From an uncultured Campylobacter sp. (GTDB lineage: Bacteria > Campylobacterota > Campylobacteria > Campylobacterales > Campylobacteraceae), in contig NZ_CALIMY010000113.1 of NCBI RefSeq assembly GCF_938045205.1, positions 1 to 6,447 of the forward strand: a DNA stretch of 6,447 bases. The letters run 5' to 3'. A program made the position numbers and the translations under genes. Shown piece by piece: positions 1 through 5,118 of the stretch. The notes under the pieces are model-generated. The model had not been told where the DNA came from and made no database searches. It saw only the letters and a program-made list of their open reading frames with translations. Every line of letters starts with the position of its first letter. Position 1 is the stretch's first letter.

Positions 1-178
1 GCCCAGGAGCCTAGCCAAGCATTTAAAAGCGGCCGACGCAGCGGAGGCGAAATTTTGCCTTTGCATCGGGCAGGACGAGTTTGATCGCGCCGAGGTGTGG
101 TGTAAAAATTTAGAGGATCAAACCACCTTTGCGATCAAATTTAAAGAGGTCGAAGCATTTTTTAAGGATAGAGCATGA
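1..178 (+). CDS. hisS: Histidyl-tRNA synthetase, C-terminal fragment (5' end outside window)
   Basis: Only the last 58 codons are present, read from base 2 and ending in TGA at 176-178. The protein text (PRSLAKHLKAADAAEAKF, then LCIGQDEFDRAEVWCKNLED, ending in FFKDRA) fits the C-terminal anticodon-binding domain of class II histidyl-tRNA synthetase: a helix with a K-x-A-D-x-x-x-A-K/R pattern, a hydrophobic strand ending in a G-[EQ]-D-E turn, and a final strand carrying NLE. The enzyme charges tRNA-His in the cytoplasm; the catalytic core is upstream and not visible. The stop overlaps the speA start (ATGA, 175-178), which suggests coupled translation. In C. jejuni, as I recall, hisS also directly precedes speA, and that order strengthens the call. 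The domain alone is short, so identity rests on motif plus neighbour. Confidence 0.82.
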   Translation, partial: PRSLAKHLKAADAAEAKFCLCIGQDEFDRAEVWCKNLEDQTTFAIKFKEVEAFFKDRA

Positions 179-2013
179 GCGATTACGGACTAAATATTTG
201 GGGAAATTCCAACTTCACGATAGACGGCGGCAAGCTATGCCTAAACTCCGATTTCAAGCAGCCTTTGGTGGATATCATAAAAGAGATCCGCGCAGACGGC
301 GTGCGAGGCCCGATACTGCTGCGCTTCCCGCACCTCATCAAAAAGCAGATCGTTGAAATTTACTCAAATTTTAACCGCGCTATTAAGGAGTTTGATTACA
401 AGGGAAAATTCCACGCCGTCTATCCGCTTAAGGTAAATCAATTCCCGGGCTTCGTTAAAAATTTAGTCGATATCGGCGAGCCTTACGGATATGGACTCGA
501 AGCCGGCAGCAAGCCTGAACTGCTGCTAGCGATGGCGTATAACAAATACGGCGCGCCAATTACCGTAAACGGTTTTAAAGATAAGGAGCTTATAAATATC
601 GGCTTCATCGCCGCAGAGATGGGGCATAACGTAACGCTTACGATCGAGGGGTTAAACGAGCTTGAAACCATCATCGAAACGACTAAGGAGCGCTTTGCTC
701 CAAAGCCTTTCATCGGGCTTCGCATCAGGCTGCATAACTCCGGAAGTGGGTTGTGGGCGAAAAGCGGCGGGATAAATTCTAAATTCGGCCTTACCTCGAC
801 CGAGCTTATAGAGGCGATAAACTTACTCAAGAAAAACGATCTCATCGAGCAGTTTACGATGATTCATTTTCATATCGGCTCGCAAATTACAGAGATCCAT
901 CCGCTCAAAAAGGCTCTCATCGAGGCGGGCAATATCTATACCGAGCTTCGTAAAATGGGTGCGAAAAATTTAAAATCCATAAATTTAGGCGGAGGTCTTG
1001 CTATCGAATACTCCCAAGCCAAAGAAAGCTCCAGCCGCAACTATACGCTAAAAGAATACGCCAACGACGTGGTTTTTTTGCTAAAATCGATCGCAGAGGA
1101 TAAAAAAGAGGCCGAGCCTGATATCTTTATCGAGAGCGGCAGATACGTAGCCGCCAGCCATGCAGTGCTTGTGGCGCCGATTTTGGAGCTTTTTACCCAA
1201 GAATACGCCGAAGAAAAGCTCGCCTTAAAAAAGGATAATCCGCCGGTAGTCGCCGAGCTATACGATCTGTATAAAACTCTAAAGCCGTCCAACGCGCTAG
1301 AGTATCTGCACGACGCCATGTCGCATATGGAAAGCGTGCTTACGCTATTTGATCTGGGATACGTCGATCTGATCGACCGCTCAAACGGCGAAATTTTAGT
1401 TCATCTAATAATGCGAAAGGCGTATGGAATTTTAGGCAACAAGCAAGAATATAGTAATTTCTTAAACTCCCTAGGCAACGCCCAAGAGCGCTATTTGGTA
1501 AATTTCTCGATCTTTCAAAGCCTGCCCGATTTTTGGGGCATCAAGCAGCACTTCCCGATCATGCCGTTAGAGAGGCTGGACGAGCGCGCCACGCTATCGG
1601 CGTCGATCTGGGATATCACCTGCGATAGCGACGGCGAGATAGAATTCGACAGTCAAAAAAATCCGCTATTTCTGCACGACGTAGATCCCGAAGAGGAGGA
1701 GTACTTTTTGGGCTTTTTTCTTGTCGGAGCCTATCAGGAGGTGCTTGGCATGAGCCACAACCTCTTTGCGCACCCCACCGAAGCGACCGTGATCTTAAAG
1801 GATGACGGCGGCTTTGAGATCAAGGATTTCATCGAATCTCAATCGGTCATCGACATCTTGGAGGATATGGACTACGACGTAGTAGATATCCGCGAAAGCC
1901 TAAACGAGCGGATCGAAAAATCAGACCTCATAGACGCAAAAGAGAAAAAGCATATCCTGGGCGAGCTATATCTGTTTTTAAACGACAACAGCTATCTAAA
2001 GACGATCAAATGA
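175..2013 (+). CDS. speA: Biosynthetic arginine decarboxylase (PLP-dependent, SpeA type)
   Basis: This 612-aa protein converts arginine to agmatine, the first step of the agmatine route to putrescine and spermidine in the cytoplasm. It is an alanine-racemase-fold (fold III) decarboxylase. The PLP lysine is K86 in the AVYPLKVNQ motif; the barrel continues with GYGLEAGSKPEL (105-116), the HFHIGSQ cofactor motif (231-237), the GGG phosphate loop (272-274) and ESGR (320-323). The second domain carries the CDSDG motif (483-487), with C483 the expected catalytic cysteine, and Y520 in the GAYQE motif. Length is close to the usual 600-660 aa. The start is set by the ATGA overlap with hisS and by AAGGA at 164-168, 6 nt upstream. 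Its stop overlaps cysE by ATGA. Every key residue I looked for is present, so it should be active. Campylobacter makes spermidine by the carboxyspermidine pathway, which draws on putrescine; the link to this enzyme is from family knowledge. Confidence 0.95.
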   Translation: MSDYGLNIWGNSNFTIDGGKLCLNSDFKQPLVDIIKEIRADGVRGPILLRFPHLIKKQIVEIYSNFNRAIKEFDYKGKFHAVYPLKVNQFPGFVKNLVDIGEPYGYGLEAGSKPELLLAMAYNKYGAPITVNGFKDKELINIGFIAAEMGHNVTLTIEGLNELETIIETTKERFAPKPFIGLRIRLHNSGSGLWAKSGGINSKFGLTSTELIEAINLLKKNDLIEQFTMIHFHIGSQITEIHPLKKALIEAGNIYTELRKMGAKNLKSINLGGGLAIEYSQAKESSSRNYTLKEYANDVVFLLKSIAEDKKEAEPDIFIESGRYVAASHAVLVAPILELFTQEYAEEKLALKKDNPPVVAELYDLYKTLKPSNALEYLHDAMSHMESVLTLFDLGYVDLIDRSNGEILVHLIMRKAYGILGNKQEYSNFLNSLGNAQERYLVNFSIFQSLPDFWGIKQHFPIMPLERLDERATLSASIWDITCDSDGEIEFDSQKNPLFLHDVDPEEEEYFLGFFLVGAYQEVLGMSHNLFAHPTEATVILKDDGGFEIKDFIESQSVIDILEDMDYDVVDIRESLNERIEKSDLIDAKEKKHILGELYLFLNDNSYLKTIK

Positions 2014-2705
2014 GTTTTTGGCAAATTTTAAAACGGGACTTCACCGAGCCCTTGCGCCAAGACCCCGCATGCAACAGTGTATTTGAGATATTTTTCTGCT
2101 ATCCCGGCGTCTGGGCGCTGATAAATTACCGCTTCGCGCACTTTTTCTACGAGCGAGGTTTTAAGCTTATAGCTCGTGCGATCAGCGGACTTACTCGCAT
2201 AATCACCGCCGTAGATATAAACCCGGGCGCACGTATCGGCTCGGGCGTATTTTTCGACCACGCTACGGGGCTTGTCATCGGAGAAACGGCAATCATCGGC
2301 GATAACTGTCTGATCTATCAGGGCGTCACTCTCGGCGGCGTGAGCTTAGAGCACGGCAAGCGCCATCCGACGCTGCAAAACGGCGTCGTAGTGGGCGCAG
2401 GAGCCAAAGTATTAGGCAACATCACCATCGGCGAAAATTCCAAAATCGGCGCAAATTCCGTCGTCGTAAAGGATGTCGCGCCAAACTGCACCGCCGTAGG
2501 AGTACCGGCTAGAATTTTAGGAAGCTGCGAGAGCGATCCTTTGGCGCATAATAAAATTCCAGATATCAGCCAAGAGCTTATCAAATATCTCATCAAGCGT
2601 ATCGAAATTTTGGAAGAGTGCATCTGCAGCGGCAGAAAAGATATCTCCGCAATGGATGAGGATCTAAATAAATTCTACGAAGAGTATCTGAAATCATTAA
2701 AATAA
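2010..2705 (+). CDS. cysE: Serine O-acetyltransferase
   Basis: This 231-aa protein transfers acetyl from acetyl-CoA to L-serine, giving O-acetylserine for cysteine synthesis. A short helical N-terminal part (about 1-65) precedes a left-handed beta-helix of hexapeptide repeats (about 68-170). Aligned by eye with E. coli CysE, the catalytic pair is D69 (VDINPG) and H84 (DHATG), and the second active-site histidine is H119 (GKRHP). GETA (91-94), VTLGG (106-110), GAGAKVLGNI (129-138) and GVPARILG (164-171) are further family motifs. Two oddities stand out: the usual His of the DIHP motif is Asn71, and the C-terminus (KSLK) lacks the final isoleucine that E. coli CysE inserts into CysK. A helical, charged tail (about 172-231) follows the beta-helix. 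The length resembles the short Bacillus-like form rather than the 273-aa enteric form. The start overlaps the speA stop (ATGA) and has only a weak AAAGA upstream, which points to translational coupling. Confidence 0.94.
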   Translation: MSFWQILKRDFTEPLRQDPACNSVFEIFFCYPGVWALINYRFAHFFYERGFKLIARAISGLTRIITAVDINPGARIGSGVFFDHATGLVIGETAIIGDNCLIYQGVTLGGVSLEHGKRHPTLQNGVVVGAGAKVLGNITIGENSKIGANSVVVKDVAPNCTAVGVPARILGSCESDPLAHNKIPDISQELIKYLIKRIEILEECICSGRKDISAMDEDLNKFYEEYLKSLK

Positions 2706-2710
2706 GAGGG
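2704..2710 (+). promoter_or_regulatory. Ribosome binding site of the small exported protein gene
   Basis: AAGAGGG overlaps the cysE stop codon (TAA 2703-2705) and lies 5 nt before the ATG at 2716. It fixes the start of the next gene and shows that its translation can begin independently of cysE within the same transcript. Confidence 0.7.
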
Positions 2711-2715
2711 TTAAA

Positions 2716-3195
2716 ATGAAAAAAGCTCTATTTTTTACAATTTTTGCTATTTTGTCGGCAAGCGGCAGCGATGCTAATAGCGCGAAAAATTCCGCGAACG
2801 ACGCCAGAATAAGTTTAGTAAAAAGTCTATACATCAAGGACACCTATTTCGGCGATCACAAAAATGCCCTATCAGCTTCTTTCAGATCCGTGCTTATGCA
2901 AGATGAAGCATCTGCTGGCGAAGGTGAGGTGGGCTGCTTGGACTATGATCCGGTAATCGGCGGTCAAGATGTCTGCGACGATGCGAAATATGATTTTGAG
3001 CTAGGGCAGCGCGATACTGTCGTAGTAACTCAAACCTGCCCCTACGGTGCGCAGACTATAATCTACAAACTCGTCCGTAGCGGAGGAGATTATAAAATCG
3101 ACGATATCTACAACCAAGACCCAAGTAGCGGCAGGGCTTTTAGCGTCAAAAATCAAATTTTAAATTGTCTAAACCAATCCAAGGAGCATCAATGA
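2716..3195 (+). CDS. Small exported protein, DUF3828-like, function unknown
   Basis: This is a 159-aa protein with a Sec signal peptide: MKK, a hydrophobic core over residues 4-15 and a likely cleavage after SDA at residue 20. There is no lipobox cysteine, so a soluble periplasmic protein is expected. The mature part begins with a helix around ARISLVKSLY (30-39) and contains CLDYDPVIGGQD (74-85), then a strand-rich half with a YKLVRSGGDYKIDDIY stretch (117-132). Helix, D-x-DP-x-x-x-x-QD, then a strand followed by W/Y-[KR]-I-x-DI is the layout I associate with DUF3828 proteins (YbjP-like lipoproteins and relatives), many of them uncharacterised. Four cysteines (74, 87, 108, 151) could form disulfides. 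It sits 10 nt after cysE and its stop overlaps the aminotransferase start (ATGA), so it is co-transcribed with metabolic genes, though nothing ties it to their chemistry. The exported location is well supported, the family call moderately, and the role is unknown. Confidence 0.85.
   Translation: MKKALFFTIFAILSASGSDANSAKNSANDARISLVKSLYIKDTYFGDHKNALSASFRSVLMQDEASAGEGEVGCLDYDPVIGGQDVCDDAKYDFELGQRDTVVVTQTCPYGAQTIIYKLVRSGGDYKIDDIYNQDPSSGRAFSVKNQILNCLNQSKEHQ
3181..3186 (+). promoter_or_regulatory. Ribosome binding site that sets the aminotransferase start
   Basis: A strong AAGGAG lies 5 nt before the ATG at 3192. It supports that ATG over the in-frame TTG at 3165, which would lie upstream of this site and has no comparable motif. 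It lies inside the last codons of the upstream gene. Confidence 0.8.
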
Positions 3196-4370
3196 AATTA
3201 ACACTTTCAAGTCGCGTAAGCAAGCTCGGCGAAAGCCTAACAATCGCAATCAGCACCAAAGCCAAGCAGATGAAAGCTCATGGGCAAGACGTCGTAATCC
3301 TAAGTGCGGGTGAGCCCGATTTCGATACTGCAGAGGTCGCCAAAAAGGCTGTCATAGAGGCTATGGCTAAGGGCTGTGGAAAATATACGCCGGTTGCCGG
3401 CACGCCTGAAATTTTAAATTTAATCGCGCAGAAGCTAAAGCGTGATAATGCTCTAAACTACAGGCCTGATCAGATCATCACCAACGTAGGCGCCAAACAC
3501 TCGCTATTTAACGCCTTTAACTGCATCTTAAACGAAGGCGATGAGGTTATAATACCGGCGCCTTATTGGGTCACCTACCCTGAAATTGTAAAATTCTGCG
3601 GCAGCAAGCCCATCATCGTAGACACCAAGGCGGAAAACCGATATAAAATCACCGCCTCACAGCTCAAAGCCGCGATCACGCCGCGCACGAAGGCGCTGTG
3701 CCTTTTCAACCCGAGCAACCCCGCAGGCGCCGTATATTCGCGCCAGGAGCTGCAAGAGCTTGCGGAAGTGCTAAAAGGCACGGATATTTTAGTAATTGCC
3801 GATGAAATTTACGAAAAAATCGTCTTCGGCAAGAGCTTCATAGCCGCAGCAAGCATCAGCGAGGATATGTTCGGGCGCACCGTGACGATCAACGGGCTAA
3901 GCAAATGTGGCGCGATGCCCGGCTGGCGCTTCGGCTACACCGCCTGTGCGATCGATGAGCTAAATAAGGCTATGATCAGCCTACAAAGTCAAAGCGTCAG
4001 CAACGTAGCAAGCATCGTCCAGGCAGGCGCTATGCCGGTGCTGCGCGGCGAGGCGGACGATTATATCGAGGAGATGAGGCGCGAATACGAGCGCAGGCGC
4101 GACTTCGGCGCGGACGCGATAGGCGCGATCCCAGGGCTTAGTGTCGTAAAACCAGATGGCGCATTTTATTTCTTCATAGATTGCTCTCAGGTAGAACCTG
4201 ATAGTATGAAATTCTGCATGCAGCTGCTAGATAAAGGGCTCGTAGCCACGGTGCCAGGAAGCGGATTTGGCATGGATGGGCACTTCCGCATAAGCTTTGC
4301 ATGCTCTATGGAAAATCTAAAACGCGGCTTTGAGCGCATAGAAAAATTCGTAAAAAATTACCACAGATAG
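3192..4370 (+). CDS. aspB: Aspartate aminotransferase (class I, type Ib)
   Basis: This 392-aa fold-type I PLP enzyme is expected to move the amino group between aspartate and 2-oxoglutarate in the cytoplasm. Visible motifs are SAGEPDFDT (38-46, start of the catalytic core), YTPVAGTPE (65-73), the FNPSNPAGA loop (172-180), IADEIYE (202-208, with PLP-contacting D204 and Y207), the PLP lysine K238 in GLSKCGAMPGWRFGY with phosphate-binding R246, and R366 in HFRISFA for the substrate carboxylate. The SKCGAMPGWR wording differs from the SKAYAMTGWR of many relatives but is, as I recall, usual in Campylobacter. Some type Ib members also use prephenate, and this cannot be excluded by reading. Length matches the family. 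The start is the ATG overlapping the upstream stop (ATGA), with AAGGAG 5 nt before it. In C. jejuni the order hisS–speA–cysE–aspB is, from memory, the same without the small gene in between. Confidence 0.92.
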   Translation: MKLTLSSRVSKLGESLTIAISTKAKQMKAHGQDVVILSAGEPDFDTAEVAKKAVIEAMAKGCGKYTPVAGTPEILNLIAQKLKRDNALNYRPDQIITNVGAKHSLFNAFNCILNEGDEVIIPAPYWVTYPEIVKFCGSKPIIVDTKAENRYKITASQLKAAITPRTKALCLFNPSNPAGAVYSRQELQELAEVLKGTDILVIADEIYEKIVFGKSFIAAASISEDMFGRTVTINGLSKCGAMPGWRFGYTACAIDELNKAMISLQSQSVSNVASIVQAGAMPVLRGEADDYIEEMRREYERRRDFGADAIGAIPGLSVVKPDGAFYFFIDCSQVEPDSMKFCMQLLDKGLVATVPGSGFGMDGHFRISFACSMENLKRGFERIEKFVKNYHR

Positions 4371-4378
4371 GCATACTA

Positions 4379-4530
4379 GCGAAATTTGAATCTAAATTTG
4401 TCGTAGCTTAGCAGCGAAATTTTTACATAAAATTTAATGCGGCTTGGCGGCAAATTTAGTGTGGCACGGCGTAGCTCAGAATTTAATGCGGTTGTGCTAG
4501 CTAAGCGCGATTGAATTTCGTGCCGCTTTA
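4379..4530. repeat. Degenerate tandem-like repeats with AAATTT and TAATGCGG cores
   Basis: Short blocks recur with variation. GCGAAATTT starts at 4379 and again near 4414, with GCAAATTTA following at 4450. CGTAGCTTAG (4402) is echoed by CGTAGCTCAG (4470), and AATTTAATGCGGC (4431-4443) by AATTTAATGCGGT (4480-4492). A later TTAAAATGCGGC (4581) and an inverted CCGCTTTAATTAAATT (4524) belong to the same vocabulary. The spacing is irregular, so this is an eroded repeat rather than a clean array, and it has no CRISPR-like constant unit. Its function is unknown. Confidence 0.45.
4461..4526. repeat. Long-range inverted repeat with nested inner stem
   Basis: Bases 4461-4469 (GTGGCACGG) pair with 4518-4526 (TCGTGCCGC) as nine base pairs including two G-T wobbles, closing a 48-nt interior. 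Inside, TAGCT (4472-4476) pairs with AGCTA (4499-4503). The RNA could fold into a two-tier hairpin 91 nt past the aminotransferase stop. There is no T-run after it, so it does not look like a simple intrinsic terminator. The AT-rich, repetitive setting makes chance pairing possible. Confidence 0.35.
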
Positions 4531-4745
4531 ATTAAATTTCAAGCTGCCGTATTCAGGAGCGCTTAAATTTTATGCTTTTATTAAAATGCGGCTAATTTTG
4601 CGCTGTTATGTTACGATGCCTGCTGCACCACGCACTGCTCGCGATTTTAGATTTCGCTTCGGAATTTCAAAATTTCATCGCATGACGCATCTAGATTCCG
4701 TCGCAAAAGCTCTAGCATAAACGCCGCCCACGATAGAAATTTTAT

Positions 4746-4768
4746 CGCGGAATTTTTAAAATTCCGCG
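4746..4768. repeat. Perfect 11-bp inverted repeat
   Basis: CGCGGAATTTT (4746-4756) is followed, after the single base T4757, by its exact reverse complement AAAATTCCGCG (4758-4768). As DNA it is a near-perfect 23-bp palindrome, a shape expected of a dimeric repressor site; as RNA it would form a roughly 9-bp hairpin with a 5-nt loop. It has no T-run on either side and lies about 350 nt from the next gene, so neither a terminator nor an operator role is established. Confidence 0.5.
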
Positions 4769-4916
4769 CCGATATTTTCAAAACCTTGCACTGCCTGCCT
4801 CTTGATACAGCCGCGCTAAAAAATTTAACCAAACATGACGGTCACACAAAATACGACGAACAAGACGAGCGCAACGAACACAACCGACGCCGCATAGCAG
4901 TGACACACGACGAACC

Positions 4917-4951
4917 AAAAAAAAGCGCGCGGCGTAGATCGCAAACGCGCT
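4917..4951 (-). terminator. Weak terminator-like hairpin reading leftwards
   Basis: AGCGCG (4924-4929) pairs with CGCGCT (4946-4951), and a run of eight A (4917-4924) becomes a U-run after the hairpin on the minus strand. The loop is 16 nt, with a possible 3-bp inner stem. The stem is short, and no minus-strand gene needs termination, so this is weak. It could stop antisense transcription coming from the right-hand operon. Confidence 0.2.
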
Positions 4952-5005
4952 AAATTTTAAAATTTTACCGCGCCCGAGGCCTTAGCGCAAACGCGATAAA
5001 TTTTA
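4941..5005. repeat. 19-bp direct repeat, two copies 46 nt apart
   Basis: GCAAACGCGCTAAATTTTA (4941-4959) recurs as GCAAACGCGATAAATTTTA (4987-5005), with one mismatch in 19. TAAATTTTA occurs once more at 5041-5049 without the GC-rich left half. The copies lie 160 and 114 nt upstream of the phosphopantetheinyl transferase gene. They could be a small duplication or paired binding sites; the sequence does not decide between these. Confidence 0.55.
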
Positions 5006-5080
5006 TGTTTTAATGCACCTTTGGGCCCAATCGCATCAAATAAATTTTAAACGAAATTTCAACGCCGCCGCGCTATTTTA

Positions 5081-5114
5081 TATTTTTATAAAGACTATTT
5101 TAGTAAAATCGGGG
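5081..5114 (+). promoter_or_regulatory. Probable promoter and short leader of the right-hand operon
   Basis: TATAAA at 5087-5092 lies in a T/A-rich run (CTATTTTATATTTTTATAAAG) of the kind that serves Campylobacter sigma-70 promoters, which rely on an extended AT-rich -10 region and often lack a -35 box. Initiation about 7 nt downstream would give a leader of roughly 20 nt. A second candidate, TAAAAT at 5104-5109, would leave almost no leader. GGGG at 5111-5114, 4 nt before the ATG, is a weak ribosome binding site. The site is the natural place for transcription to restart after the spacer. Confidence 0.45.
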
Positions 5115-5118
5115 CTTT

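Larger units (their letters stand above)
4371..5118. other. 748-nt gene-free spacer between two operons
   Basis: No convincing gene lies here: all + strand frames are short and broken by stops. The longest minus-strand frame, 61 codons from a TTG at 4832 to 4647, lacks a ribosome binding site and recognisable protein features. The stretch is long for a genome whose other junctions overlap. It holds degenerate AAATTT and TAATGCGG repeats in its left part, inverted repeats at 4461-4526 and 4746-4768, a T-poor strand segment at 4828-4926, a 19-bp direct repeat at 4941 and 4987, a 10-bp palindrome TTGGGCCCAA at 5021-5030, and a promoter-like element near 5087. No clear intrinsic terminator follows the aminotransferase gene. 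It may be decayed sequence left by an insertion at this site, but no recognisable remnant of a gene or mobile element was seen. Confidence 0.7.

Noticed and set aside
483..845. Minus-strand 120-codon open frame opposite speA
   Set aside because: It lies wholly inside a gene with all expected catalytic motifs. Its Ser/Leu/Pro-rich product is the usual shadow of a GC-containing coding strand.
3165..3191. A nine-codon upstream extension of the aminotransferase from a TTG at 3165
   Set aside because: The AAGGAG at 3181-3186 lies within this extension and points to the ATG at 3192. That start gives the usual family N-terminus and an ATGA coupling with the upstream stop.
4463..4524. tRNA-like element: GGCACG and CGTGCC as an acceptor stem, with GTAGCTCAG resembling a D-arm
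   Set aside because: The span is only 62 nt, the D-arm does not close in register with the stem, and there is no proper anticodon arm, T-arm (GGTTCGA) or CCA-type end. A similar CGTAGCTTAG occurs at 4402 as part of the local repeats.
4379..4530. CRISPR array in the repetitive part of the spacer
   Set aside because: Repeat units are short, variable and irregularly spaced, with no constant 28-36-nt repeat alternating with unique spacers and no cas genes nearby.
4647..4832. Minus-strand 61-codon frame in the spacer
   Set aside because: It has a TTG start, no ribosome binding site and no recognisable domain, and it spans the perfect inverted repeat at 4746-4768. It looks like a chance frame.
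5021..5030. TTGGGCCCAA palindrome as an operator
   Set aside because: A single 10-bp palindrome without a repeat or known regulator match is too weak to call; it is only mentioned in the spacer description.
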